Below are positions 54,131 through 62,505 of a stretch of 64,000 nucleotides of DNA, in pieces. Made by a program: the position numbers and the translations under genes. The notes beneath the pieces are model-generated. The model saw only the letters and a program-made list of their open reading frames with translations, was not told the DNA's origin and made no database searches. How positions within the stretch are numbered: position 1 is the stretch's first letter; the number at the start of each line of letters is the position of its first letter. Source of the stretch: Halalkalibacter alkalisediminis (GTDB lineage Bacteria > Bacillota > Bacilli > Bacillales > Bacillaceae_D); assembly GCF_028610705.1 (NCBI RefSeq), contig NZ_JAQQWT010000003.1, forward strand, positions 171,412 to 235,411, in the 5' to 3' direction.

Positions 54131-54850
54131 ATGCTTCAGTCAAATAATGAATCCCCACGCTTCACTTCGAAAAAGCATTATAAAAAAACACTGAAAATGA
54201 AACAATTACAATTAATACGTCTACAAAGAAAATTATATGAACAAAACATCCCTGTCATTCTCATTTTTGAGGGGTGGGATGCAGCTGGTAAAGGCGGAAC
54301 CATTAAGCGAATAACAGAAAGACTTGACCCGCGTGGTTACTCCGTACACGGCATTTCTGCTCCAGATAAACACGAATTAAACTATCATTATATGAGAAGG
54401 TTTTGGAAGGTCCTACCTAAAAAGGGCGAGATCTGTATCTTTGATCGCTCCTGGTATGGGCGCGTTCTAGTCGAACGAGTAGAATCACTTGCAACAATAG
54501 AAGAATGGACGCGGGCCTATGACGAGATTAATCACACCGAGAAAATGCTGGCAGATGATGGCCATATAATCATAAAGTTTTGGTTGGACATATCGAAAGA
54601 AGAACAATTAAGTCGTTTTAAAGCCCGAGAATCGGATCCATTTAAAAGTTGGAAACTCACTGATGAAGACTGGAGAAATCGAGAAAAGTGGGATCTATAT
54701 GAAGAAGCAGTCGAGCAATTAATTAATCAAACAAATTCAGCCTCGGCTAAGTGGCATATCATAAATAGCAATGATAAACAATCAGCTCGAATCGCTGTTC
54801 TAGACAAACTTATTGAAGAATTTGAGAAACAGGTAGGAGAGATCGACTAA
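54131..54850 (+). CDS. Polyphosphate kinase 2 family protein
   Basis: 239 residues. P-loop FEGWDAAGKGGTIKRITERL and lid/Walker B region ICIFDRSWYGRVLVERV are typical of PPK2, which moves phosphate between polyphosphate and nucleotides. The single-domain length is that of class I or III enzymes; the class, and so AMP versus ADP preference, cannot be decided by eye. AAGGAGG lies eight bases before the ATG. It is divergent from asnB. Confidence 0.93.
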   Translation: MLQSNNESPRFTSKKHYKKTLKMKQLQLIRLQRKLYEQNIPVILIFEGWDAAGKGGTIKRITERLDPRGYSVHGISAPDKHELNYHYMRRFWKVLPKKGEICIFDRSWYGRVLVERVESLATIEEWTRAYDEINHTEKMLADDGHIIIKFWLDISKEEQLSRFKARESDPFKSWKLTDEDWRNREKWDLYEEAVEQLINQTNSASAKWHIINSNDKQSARIAVLDKLIEEFEKQVGEID

Positions 54851-54865
54851 CTCCTACCTGTTTAA

Positions 54866-55774
54866 TTAAACGGAAAAATCAGATATGCGAACCTGCTTAC
54901 TACAGACTGAACTCTCTTTTTTATTTCCGATAATAATTCCTGCTAAGATAATAGAAACCCCCATCCATTGTGACCAACTAACAGGTTCAGCTAGCACAAG
55001 CGTAGAAAGAATAATAGCAACGGGTAGCTCTGAAGATGACAAAATCGTTCCGAGACCTGCTCCAACATGTGGCATTCCAATTGAAAATAACAACGGTGGT
55101 AAGGCAACACCGAAAAGCCCAAGAACTAAAACATAAGGTGTAAGCTCAATAAGGAGCGGAATCTCTGTTAAGAAAATCGGTGGATATAATGTTAAAACGG
55201 CGAGCAGTCCTCCGACTGAGAACCATGCACTTCTTTGAACCGGCTGTAATGTCTTACCTACTGTTCCACTCACATAGATGAATGTAGCAAACATAACAGC
55301 AGCAGAACTCGCCCAAGCCGCTCCTTGAATTGAAAAACGGTTTGCTCCTTGTGTGAATATTCCTGCAGCTAATACCGATCCAACAAGTAAAACCGTTATA
55401 GATAACAGTTTTACTTTGGATGTTTTTTTCTTTTCCCATATCCACTCCAACAGTGAACCAATCCAAATAAACTGAAATAAGAAAATGATCGCTAAAGAAG
55501 CGTCCAACCATTGCAACGATTGGTAATAGAAAATACCGGTTAACCCCATTGGAATACCAGCCACTACTAAACGAACGATTTGACCTATCGATAATTTATT
55601 ACCTTTTGAGAATAGAGCCAGTACCCCAATCAAAACGGTCCCCACAATAAACTGTCCCCCTGTGACTTCTGCTATTGAAAATCCTGCACCGTACGCCAAT
55701 TTGACAAACGTAGATAAAATGCCAAAACAGCAACCACCTAAAAAAACCAATGAAGCATACTGCCATGCCTTCAT
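54866..55774 (-). CDS. EamA/DMT-family transporter
   Basis: The ATG at 55774 follows AGGAG by eight bases; 302 residues with ten membrane helices in two EamA repeats (FGILSTFVKLAYGAGFSIAE; LVLGLFGVALPPLLFSIGMP; ending LAEPVSWSQWMGVSIILAGI). Such proteins export amino acids, nucleosides or drugs. The substrate is unknown. A terminator in its leader (55797-55829) with a competing upstream arm indicates transcription attenuation. Confidence 0.88.
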   Translation of the reverse strand: MKAWQYASLVFLGGCCFGILSTFVKLAYGAGFSIAEVTGGQFIVGTVLIGVLALFSKGNKLSIGQIVRLVVAGIPMGLTGIFYYQSLQWLDASLAIIFLFQFIWIGSLLEWIWEKKKTSKVKLLSITVLLVGSVLAAGIFTQGANRFSIQGAAWASSAAVMFATFIYVSGTVGKTLQPVQRSAWFSVGGLLAVLTLYPPIFLTEIPLLIELTPYVLVLGLFGVALPPLLFSIGMPHVGAGLGTILSSSELPVAIILSTLVLAEPVSWSQWMGVSIILAGIIIGNKKESSVCSKQVRISDFSV

Positions 55775-55796
55775 CACAATCACTCCTTTTCCCCAT

Positions 55797-55877
55797 GAAA
55801 AAAACCACACGTTAAAAGACACGTGTGGTGAAAATAGATTTCTCTAGAAAAGTCCACACCCTATAAAAGATTAGGGT
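55797..55877 (-). promoter_or_regulatory. Putative transcription attenuator of the DMT transporter gene
   Basis: Minus strand: a first hairpin ACCCTA/TAGGGT (55877-55858), overlapping GGTGTGG (55860-55854) that can pair with CCACAC of the next hairpin; then a perfect ACCACACGT/ACGTGTGGT terminator stem (55829-55804) followed by TTTTTTT. The ribosome site and ATG come just after. The mutually exclusive pairings look like a small riboswitch or attenuator; it fits none of the known classes I can recall. Confidence 0.6.
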
Positions 55878-56008
55878 TTTAAACTATTTGATTTTTTACT
55901 AGCCTGATTGTAAAATGATTCCTAATGTAAGTCAAATGGTTTACCATTTCTTCATTCGCAACTATACTAAGTAAAATAATGACTAATTAATTACCTGAAG
56001 GTGGTTTA

Positions 56009-56215
56009 ATGGATACTCTTTTAATTAAAAAGCACATTAAAGCTGTAGCTAAAACCTATACAGATCACGACTTTTCTCTTCCTTTAACAGAACTAGAAGA
56101 AAAGGAACTAACTCGAAAAATTGTAAAAAAAATGAATGAAACCAATCAAACGGATGTGAGAGATATCGTCCAAGATGTCGTGTATGCTTTTTTCACAGGT
56201 CAAGATGAAGAATGA
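56009..56215 (+). CDS. YqzH-like small protein
   Basis: 68 residues: LLIKKHIKAVAKTYTDHDFS, LPLTELEEKELTRKIVKKMN and DVRDIVQDVVYAFFTG. This pattern and the position beside a YqjQ-like SDR and proline genes fit B. subtilis YqzH. It is soluble and helical; function unknown. GAAGGTGG precedes the ATG. The last 16 bases overlap the convergent Cys-rich gene. Confidence 0.72.
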   Translation: MDTLLIKKHIKAVAKTYTDHDFSLPLTELEEKELTRKIVKKMNETNQTDVRDIVQDVVYAFFTGQDEE

Positions 56216-56388
56216 CCTTCTCTTCTTAGAAGGCTGCTGATCTGATCTTTTGGGTCCCAACAATCAAAGGTATAGGTCGTTTTTGTTTCAAAACCTAACC
56301 GCACGCAACGATAAATCATCCCACCGCTCTCTTTCTTCTTTGCTAAAAAATGACGGCACGTCGCACAACAGTGATAACGATTTTTCAT
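56200..56388 (-). CDS. Small Cys-rich protein, probable zinc-binding
   Basis: 62 residues with CCATCRHF near the start, a Cys in YRCVRLGF and a final DCWDPK, giving a CxxC...C...C set able to bind zinc. I do not know its function. GGAGG lies upstream of the ATG (AGGAGGGTACT). It follows the SDR gene by 21 bases and overlaps the yqzH-like gene tail to tail. Confidence 0.7.
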   Translation of the reverse strand: MKNRYHCCATCRHFLAKKKESGGMIYRCVRLGFETKTTYTFDCWDPKDQISSLLRREGHSSS

Positions 56389-56409
56389 AGTACCCTCCTG
56401 TAAGAGTTT

Positions 56410-57192
56410 TTACTTTTGATTGAACCTCTTTCCTCCCACTCTCTCTATGATACCTGGCATAAGTTGATATAAAGTTGTTCCTACATTCATCCACCTTGGT
56501 AGGTTAAGCTCACGTTTTGGTTTTTCAATTAAGCGAATGGTTGCTTTAGCGACTTCTTGAGCATCTAACATCCATTTTTCAACATTCTTCACATAAGTTC
56601 CTTCTTGATCGGCCCTTTCAAAGAAAGCTGTTTTAATAGGACCAGGGTTCACGGCACTTATATGAATCTTTTGATCATGTAATTCAAGTCTTAGCCCGTT
56701 TGTAAAACCTAAAACTGCATGTTTAGTTGCTGCGTAAACACTCGATTTAGGTGTAGACAATTTTCCGGCCTGTGAAGCAATATTGATGATATGTCCACTA
56801 TTTTGCTCTAACAAATACGGCAGTATTTGTTTCGTTAACGCAATTAAACCGATCACATTCACAGCAAACATTTCTTCAACGTTTTTAATATTAGTCGACT
56901 CCACTCTTTCAAAAACACCGAAACCTGCATTATTAATTAAAACATCAATTTGTCCTACCTCTGTCATGATCTTTTTTGTTACTTTTGTAATCATCTCTGG
57001 CTTGCTAACATCGAACGAATAGACGTGCGCTTCGCCTCCAAGTTCTTCAATTAATTTTTGTAATTCATATAACTTCTTTGTGTTTCTTGCTAATAAAACG
57101 GTTCTATAGCCTTTTTTCCCTGCCTCTAGGGCTATCTCCCAGCCTAAACCACTAGATGCCCCTGTGATCCAAATTGTTTTTCTCTTTGCCAT
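56410..57192 (-). CDS. SDR-family oxidoreductase (YqjQ-like)
   Basis: 260 residues. WITGASSGLGWEIALEAGKK (cofactor loop), NNAGFGVFERV, NIASQAGKLSTPKSSVYAAT with catalytic Ser, and YAATKHAVLGF. Length and location next to proline genes and a yqzH-like gene match B. subtilis YqjQ, a putative ketoacyl reductase. GAGG precedes the ATG. Substrate unknown. Confidence 0.88.
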   Translation of the reverse strand: MAKRKTIWITGASSGLGWEIALEAGKKGYRTVLLARNTKKLYELQKLIEELGGEAHVYSFDVSKPEMITKVTKKIMTEVGQIDVLINNAGFGVFERVESTNIKNVEEMFAVNVIGLIALTKQILPYLLEQNSGHIINIASQAGKLSTPKSSVYAATKHAVLGFTNGLRLELHDQKIHISAVNPGPIKTAFFERADQEGTYVKNVEKWMLDAQEVAKATIRLIEKPKRELNLPRWMNVGTTLYQLMPGIIERVGGKRFNQK

Positions 57193-57324
57193 CTAGAATT
57201 CCTCATCTCTTTATCATCTCTTTTCATTCTACAAGAAATGAACTACCCTCACTACCCTCTAAAAAAACTGATAGTTGACTCAAGCCTCTCTCCCTCATAT
57301 AATAGTAAAAACAATACGAAAAAG

Positions 57325-57566
57325 CGATGATAGGGATTATTAGACAGATCATTATGTGAAAAGAGAGTGACCTCACCGGCTGAAAGGGTCATCACCGCTA
57401 ATGTTGTTGAACCTGCCTTTGAGCTAGTTAGAATGAACATACTTTTTCTGTTCATTAGACCGTTCCCCACGTTACGGGTATGAGTGGGCATTTTCTTGCC
57501 AACAAAGGTGGTACCGCGGATAAACTTTTCCGTCCTTTTTATAGGACAGAGAAGTTTTTTTTATTT
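57325..57566 (+). promoter_or_regulatory. T-box leader (proline-type) of the proB-proA-proC operon
   Basis: The T-box sequence AAAGGTGGTACCGCGG lies at 57504-57519 and the terminator AAACTTTTCCGTCCT / AGGACAGAGAAGTTT with TTTTTTTT at 57522-57563. Stem I elements precede it, including the AGAGAGTGACC/GGTCATC region. A CCT triplet at 57412-57414 in GTTGAACCTGCC is the likely specifier codon for proline, as expected for this operon. Uncharged tRNA-Pro would favour read-through. Confidence 0.92.
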
Positions 57567-57630
57567 TGTAGATAGTGCCCTTAGCATTCGTACACTTTAT
57601 AAAATTCTAAGGAAATGAGGAGAGAAAAAC

Positions 57631-58752
57631 ATGAGTCGACAACGGCTAGTCGTTAAAATTGGTAGTAGCTCATTGACGACCAATCAAGGTGCTCTTAGTT
57701 TTGAAAAAGTTACTCGGTTTGTTCAGGCAATCGCGAAACTAAAACAAGCTGGTCATGAAGTCATTGTGATATCTTCTGGAGCTGTTGCAGCTGGCTTTAA
57801 AGCAATTGGTTATCCAAGTCGACCAGTAACAATCGCAGGAAAACAAGCTGCTGCTGCTGTTGGGCAAGCGATGTTAATGCAAGCTTATATTGAGCAATTT
57901 TCCAAATATAGCTTAACACCGGCCCAACTACTGTTAACTAGACAAGACTTTTCTGATGAAACACGATATGGAAATGCTTATTCAACATTGACTGAATTAT
58001 TAAAAAGAAATGCCATCCCTATTATTAATGAGAATGATTCCACTTCAATTGAGGAATTAACCTTTGGTGATAATGATATGCTATCCGCTCTTGTAAGTGG
58101 ATTGATTCATGCTAATACTCTTTGTATCATGACGGATGTCAATGGATTATATGATGCGAATCCGCAGAAAAACCCTTTAGCAAAAAAAATAAACTATCTC
58201 CCTTATATAACAGAAGATCTACTTGCTTTTGCAGGAGATTCCAACTCTAAAGTTGGTACTGGAGGAATGAAGTCTAAGGTTAGTGCTGCCCAAACCGCTC
58301 TGACACTAGGTGTTAATGTTTTTATTGGTAAAGGAGATCATCCAGAGACATTTATTGATATTTTAAACGGCAAAGGAGACGGAACGTATATTGGTTCCTT
58401 TGTGCATGAACCCGTTATGCCCATGACTAAGCAGTGGATTGCGCTCCATTCAACCATTGCCGCTCGCCTCACCATTGATGAAGGTGCCGAGCATGCTCTT
58501 CTTTACCGTGGGAAAAGCTTATTACCTGTTGGAATCCTAAAAGTAGATGGTGAGTTCTCTGCAGGTGACGTGATAGAAGTCCGTAATAAGAGTGGCTATG
58601 TGATCGGAAAAGGAAAAACGAATATCTCCACTGACGAACTAAAAGTTCTGCAAGATCAACAAAAAGAACATGATCCATCCAAAAAACATAAACAACCCGT
58701 TGTCATTCATCGGAATGAATGGGTTCCCAATATAAAGGAGACGATGAAATGA
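57631..58752 (+). CDS. proB: Glutamate 5-kinase
   Basis: 373 residues. Amino-acid kinase domain (1-260): [67 protein letters not shown]-terminal PUA domain (about 275-360) carries [20 protein letters not shown]. It phosphorylates glutamate in the first step of proline synthesis and is normally feedback-inhibited by proline. GGAG precedes the ATG. The stop overlaps the proA start (ATGA). Confidence 0.97.
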   Translation: MSRQRLVVKIGSSSLTTNQGALSFEKVTRFVQAIAKLKQAGHEVIVISSGAVAAGFKAIGYPSRPVTIAGKQAAAAVGQAMLMQAYIEQFSKYSLTPAQLLLTRQDFSDETRYGNAYSTLTELLKRNAIPIINENDSTSIEELTFGDNDMLSALVSGLIHANTLCIMTDVNGLYDANPQKNPLAKKINYLPYITEDLLAFAGDSNSKVGTGGMKSKVSAAQTALTLGVNVFIGKGDHPETFIDILNGKGDGTYIGSFVHEPVMPMTKQWIALHSTIAARLTIDEGAEHALLYRGKSLLPVGILKVDGEFSAGDVIEVRNKSGYVIGKGKTNISTDELKVLQDQQKEHDPSKKHKQPVVIHRNEWVPNIKETMK

Positions 58753-59996
58753 GTGAATTACGAGAAAAAGCCCGGAAAGCAAGTGAATGTGCACGTATTC
58801 TTTCTACTATTTCAACTGAAGAGAAAAACCAAGCTCTACAATTGATTGCTATACAGCTAATCGAAGAAGAAACTTACCTCCTTAAAGAAAATGACAAAGA
58901 CATTGTAACCGCACGTCAAAACGGGACAAATGAAGGCCTTATTGACCGCTTAACGTTAACGTCAAGTCGTTTAGTGGATATGGCGGAAGGTTTAAGACAA
59001 GTCGCGTCTTTGTCAGATCCAGTTGGCGAGGTTCTATCAACTGACACACGTCCAAATAAGCTAAAGATCAGCAAAGTCCGTGTTCCTCTTGGTGTAATTG
59101 GTATGATTTATGAAGCACGTCCAAATGTAACTATTGATGCTTCTAGTTTATGTTTAAAAGCAGGCAATGCCGTTTTATTACGTGGTAGTTCTTCTGCCAT
59201 TCATTCGAATACAGCCTTAGTTACTGTCGTACAACGTGCCCTCGAGCAAACGAAGATTCCAGTTGAGGCGATACAACTAATTGAAGATACGAGTCGCGAA
59301 ACAGCTACCGAAATGTTTACATTAAACGAATATTTAGATGTTCTCATACCAAGAGGAGGAGCTTCTCTCATACAATCAGTCGTTAAGAACGCTTCCGTTC
59401 CTGTCTTAGAAACCGGGGTAGGAAATTGCCATTTATTCATCGACCGTACAGCTGAAAAGGATATGGCTATTTCAATAGCTGTTAATGCAAAAACCCAGCG
59501 TCCGTCGGTTTGTAATGCTGTTGAAACCATCTTAGTTGACCGAGAATGGGCTATTCTTCATATGAAAGAGCTTCTGCAAGAACTTGCGAACAAGAGTGTT
59601 TCGTTTGTCGGTGATGAAGAAGCAAGAGCATACGATAGTCGGATAGAGCCTGCCACTGAATCTGATTGGGAAAATGAATTCCTTGATCTAAAAGTCGCCT
59701 TAAAAATTGTCGGTTCTGTCGATGAAGCCATCAATCATATTTATACTTACGGCACCAAGCACTCTGAGTCCATCATAAGTGAAGACGCACTGAACGTAGA
59801 AAACTTCTTAAATAAAGTAGATGCTGCAGCCGTTTACCATAATTCTTCTACTCGTTTTACAGATGGATTTGAATTCGGATTCGGTGCAGAAATTGGAATT
59901 AGTACACAAAAGCTTCACGCACGCGGTCCTATGGGGCTTGAAGCTTTAACCTCTACTAAATACATCGTCCAAGGTCAGGGACAAGTGAAAGGATAG
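58749..59996 (+). CDS. proA: Glutamate-5-semialdehyde dehydrogenase
   Basis: 415 residues from ATG 58749, which overlaps the proB stop and follows AAAGGAG by eight bases. ALDH-superfamily motifs: [28 protein letters not shown]-like [16 protein letters not shown], and the nucleophile region [12 protein letters not shown] with the catalytic Cys. It reduces glutamyl-5-phosphate to the semialdehyde. The ATGA overlap should keep ProB and ProA equimolar, consistent with their complex. Confidence 0.97.
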   Translation: MSELREKARKASECARILSTISTEEKNQALQLIAIQLIEEETYLLKENDKDIVTARQNGTNEGLIDRLTLTSSRLVDMAEGLRQVASLSDPVGEVLSTDTRPNKLKISKVRVPLGVIGMIYEARPNVTIDASSLCLKAGNAVLLRGSSSAIHSNTALVTVVQRALEQTKIPVEAIQLIEDTSRETATEMFTLNEYLDVLIPRGGASLIQSVVKNASVPVLETGVGNCHLFIDRTAEKDMAISIAVNAKTQRPSVCNAVETILVDREWAILHMKELLQELANKSVSFVGDEEARAYDSRIEPATESDWENEFLDLKVALKIVGSVDEAINHIYTYGTKHSESIISEDALNVENFLNKVDAAAVYHNSSTRFTDGFEFGFGAEIGISTQKLHARGPMGLEALTSTKYIVQGQGQVKG

Positions 59997-60006
59997 GTGG
60001 AAAGGT

Positions 60007-60843
60007 TTGCTTAAAAACAAAACCATTACTTTTTTAGGAGCGGGGGCGATGGCCGAAGCCATCATTGCAGGTCTTGTTAGACTTCAAGTTGTCCAACCTA
60101 ATCAAATTATCGCAACAAATTTAAGTGATCAGGAAAAGCTTAATTATCTCGAGATCGAATACGGAATTCGAACGAATAGTGATCGCTTAGAAGCCGTAAA
60201 AGAAGGTGATATTGTCATACTAGCGATGAAACCTAAGGCTGTAAAAGAAGCGATTGAAGATGTTAGAGAGACAACCAATCCATCACAATTGTTTGTCTCT
60301 GTCTTAGCTGGAATTCCAACTGGGTATATCGAGGATTTACTTGGTCACCAAGCCGGTGTAATTAGAACGATGCCAAATACCTCTGCTAAAGTGGGAGCTT
60401 CTGCAACAGCTATCGCTAAAGGTACATTTGCAACAGATCAACATATGCATGAAGTCGATAAACTTTTTTCAGCAGTAGGAACGGTTACGGTTGTCCGTGA
60501 GGAAAAACTCGACGCAGCAACTGGTCTTGCTGGAAGCGGGCCTGCTTATTTTTATTATTTAATTGAAGCTATGGAGATAGCAGCTGAAAAAGCGGGTCTT
60601 TCACAAGAAGAAGCAAGTACCCTTATTACACAAACGGTAGTGGGTGTAGGGAAAAGACTACAGTCCACGACTAAAACGTCTAAAGAGCTTTATGAAGAGG
60701 TTATGAGTCCAAATGGTACAACCGAAGCCGGTATGAAGGTTCTACAAGAAAGAAACAGTCAAGAAGCATTGACAGACGCAATCACAAACGCTATTGCTCG
60801 ATCTAAAGAATTAGGAGCGGTATTTTCAAACACAAAAAAATAA
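60007..60843 (+). CDS. proC: Pyrroline-5-carboxylate reductase (ProI-like)
   Basis: 278 residues. Rossmann motif FLGAGAMAEAIIAGL, AMKPKAVKEAIEDVRE, IRTMPNTSAKVG, and the signature GLAGSGPAYFYYLIEAMEIAAEKAG (shown in parts) with the C-terminal SPNGTTEAGMKVL. It performs the last step of proline synthesis with NAD(P)H. TTG start with GGTGGAAAGG upstream. It lies ten bases after proA, completing the T-box operon. Confidence 0.96.
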   Translation: MLKNKTITFLGAGAMAEAIIAGLVRLQVVQPNQIIATNLSDQEKLNYLEIEYGIRTNSDRLEAVKEGDIVILAMKPKAVKEAIEDVRETTNPSQLFVSVLAGIPTGYIEDLLGHQAGVIRTMPNTSAKVGASATAIAKGTFATDQHMHEVDKLFSAVGTVTVVREEKLDAATGLAGSGPAYFYYLIEAMEIAAEKAGLSQEEASTLITQTVVGVGKRLQSTTKTSKELYEEVMSPNGTTEAGMKVLQERNSQEALTDAITNAIARSKELGAVFSNTKK

Positions 60844-60887
60844 CATTTGAGGCAACAGGCTATTCTAGTTTGTTGCCTTTGTTTTTA

Positions 60888-61118
60888 TTAATTATATAAA
60901 TCATTTATCACTTTTTGGCGATGGAGTGGAAACAAAGACAGAATACGATCTCTTCGAAACAAGCGGTTCTGATTACGATAATGGCAAAAAGCAATCAGCT
61001 GTATCTCATTATAAGATTTCACACTAATCGTCCTTTGGGTAATTAGACCATTATGAGCTTGATATACCATTTCTAATTTTAGGGAGTCTTCCACACTACG
61101 ATTGAGCAATCTATCCAT
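60888..61118 (-). CDS. Minimal WYL-like domain protein
   Basis: 76 residues from ATG 61118, chosen for AGGAGG eight bases upstream. The pattern LEMVYQAHNGLITQRTISVK, IQLIAFCHYRNQNRLFRRDR and ILSLFPL follows the WYL domain strand order (..RTI.V....I.AYC..R...R.FR.DRI), without the usual DNA-binding domain. WYL domains bind ligands such as nucleic acid. Such mini-WYL proteins occur in bacilli; function unknown. It is convergent with proC. Confidence 0.65.
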   Translation of the reverse strand: MDRLLNRSVEDSLKLEMVYQAHNGLITQRTISVKSYNEIQLIAFCHYRNQNRLFRRDRILSLFPLHRQKVINDLYN

Positions 61119-61274
61119 GACCTTTCCCTCCTGATGCTTACGTTTTTTTAGTATACAAAAAAAGAACAACAAAAACAAGAACATTTGTTCGTTTTTTATC
61201 TTAATGCTTTTGTACAGGTATAAAATCTAGTAAAATAAAAGTTAGATTGCGTACAGGGGAGTCATGTTATTATT

Positions 61275-62096
61275 ATGGAAATTTCAAACACAGAACGTTC
61301 ACAAAATAAATTCATTCGTTTCGTACAACGAATTGTTTTTCATCGTGCATTTACATCTACTGTAATTGGCCTCATTGTTGTAAATGCCATTCTTGTTGGA
61401 ATCGAAACATATCCTGATATTTATCAGGAACATAAAGAGTGGTTTTTTCTAGCAGATTACATATTACTGTGGATCTTCACCATTGAAATTGCCATGCGTT
61501 TCATCGCAACAAAACCAACAAAAAATTTCTTTAAAAGTAGCTGGAATTGGTTTGATTTTTTAATTGTAGCCGCCGGGCATCTGTTTGTCGGTGCACACTT
61601 TATTACAGTGCTACGAATTCTGCGCGTATTACGTGTTCTTCGAGCCATATCTGTTATTCCATCCTTGCGTCGCCTAGTTGATGCTTTATTGATGACCATA
61701 CCTGCATTAGGAAACATTATGATCCTTATGAGTATCATCTTTTATATCTTTGCCGTAATAGGAACGATGTTATTTGCTGGGATTGCACCAGAGTATTTTG
61801 GTAATTTACAACTCTCACTTTTAACCTTATTCCAAGTCGTCACCTTGGAATCTTGGGCAAGTGGGGTTATGCGTCCTATCTTCGCTGAAGTCGCTTGGTC
61901 TTGGATTTATTTTGTCCTCTTTATCCTTGTTGGAACTTTTATTGTCTTTAACCTTTTTATTGGAGTCATTGTTGGTAATGTTGAAAAAGCGAATAAAGCT
62001 GAAGAAGAAGAGGAATCTAACAATGAAATGCAAGAATTAAAAGCTGAGATCTCAGAAATGAAATCCATGCTACAGAAACTTACTGATCATAAATAA
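61275..62096 (+). CDS. NaChBac-type voltage-gated sodium channel
   Basis: 273 residues, one six-helix unit that forms tetramers. The S4 voltage sensor has Arg at 114, 117, 120 and 123 (VLRILRVLRVLRAISVIP). The pore has the selectivity filter TLESWAS at 190-196, identical to NaChBac of B. halodurans, and S6 ends VFNLFIGVIVGNVEKA. A Glu-rich C-terminal coiled coil (about 238-270) drives assembly. In alkaliphiles such channels supply sodium for pH homeostasis and motility. The ribosome site GGGGAG is 13 bases from the ATG, unusually far. Confidence 0.95.
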   Translation: MEISNTERSQNKFIRFVQRIVFHRAFTSTVIGLIVVNAILVGIETYPDIYQEHKEWFFLADYILLWIFTIEIAMRFIATKPTKNFFKSSWNWFDFLIVAAGHLFVGAHFITVLRILRVLRVLRAISVIPSLRRLVDALLMTIPALGNIMILMSIIFYIFAVIGTMLFAGIAPEYFGNLQLSLLTLFQVVTLESWASGVMRPIFAEVAWSWIYFVLFILVGTFIVFNLFIGVIVGNVEKANKAEEEEESNNEMQELKAEISEMKSMLQKLTDHK

Positions 62097-62100
62097 AGAA

Positions 62101-62136
62101 ACAACCAGCCTATCTAATTGAAAGGCTGGTTGTCTT
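62101..62136 (+). terminator. Terminator of the sodium channel gene
   Basis: ACAACCAGCCT pairs perfectly with AGGCTGGTTGT, followed by a short T-rich tail. Confidence 0.8.
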
Positions 62137-62166
62137 ATGTATTGGAGATAATCTTATTAGTTTCTT

Positions 62167-62496
62167 TTATTTCCTCTTCCTTTTTAATAGATCTTGAATC
62201 ATCATTTCCACTCTTCTTGTTTCTCTACTAGTATGAAATCTTTTATAAGCCTCGAATGTGATCTCCATTTTAAATTGATGAAGCTTAGACTCCCACTCCT
62301 GCTTATCTCCATCAATCTGATAAGAGATTAATCGTTTCGATAATTCTTCGATTCGATTAATAATGGTCACAAAATCAGTAACGCCACTGTTTTCCTCGAG
62401 ATAATTCGAAGACAAGAACGCCTTCATCTGTCTAACAGTAACATCTTGATTCGGTGGCTTAACAGAAAATGACCAAACCTTTTGTGGTTTGGTCAT
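62167..62496 (-). CDS. Unknown helical protein whose start lies in a hairpin
   Basis: 109 residues if started at ATG 62496 (MTKPQKVWSFSVKPPNQDV), or 86 from the internal ATG at 62427. It is charged and mostly helical (FVTIINRIEELSKRLISYQI, SRETRRVEMMIQDLLKRKRK), without membrane segments. I do not recognise the family. The first ATG lies ten bases after the aspartokinase stop and inside a strong hairpin; neither start has a good ribosome site. Confidence 0.6.
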   Translation of the reverse strand: MTKPQKVWSFSVKPPNQDVTVRQMKAFLSSNYLEENSGVTDFVTIINRIEELSKRLISYQIDGDKQEWESKLHQFKMEITFEAYKRFHTSRETRRVEMMIQDLLKRKRK

Positions 62497-62497
62497 T
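62468..62497 (-). terminator. Hairpin after lysC overlapping the next start codon
   Basis: AATGACCAAACC pairs perfectly with GGTTTGGTCATT across a six-base loop; minus strand continues TTTTCTG. It can terminate lysC, or sequester the ATG at 62496. Confidence 0.7.
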
Positions 62498-62505
62498 AAT
62501 ATCTT

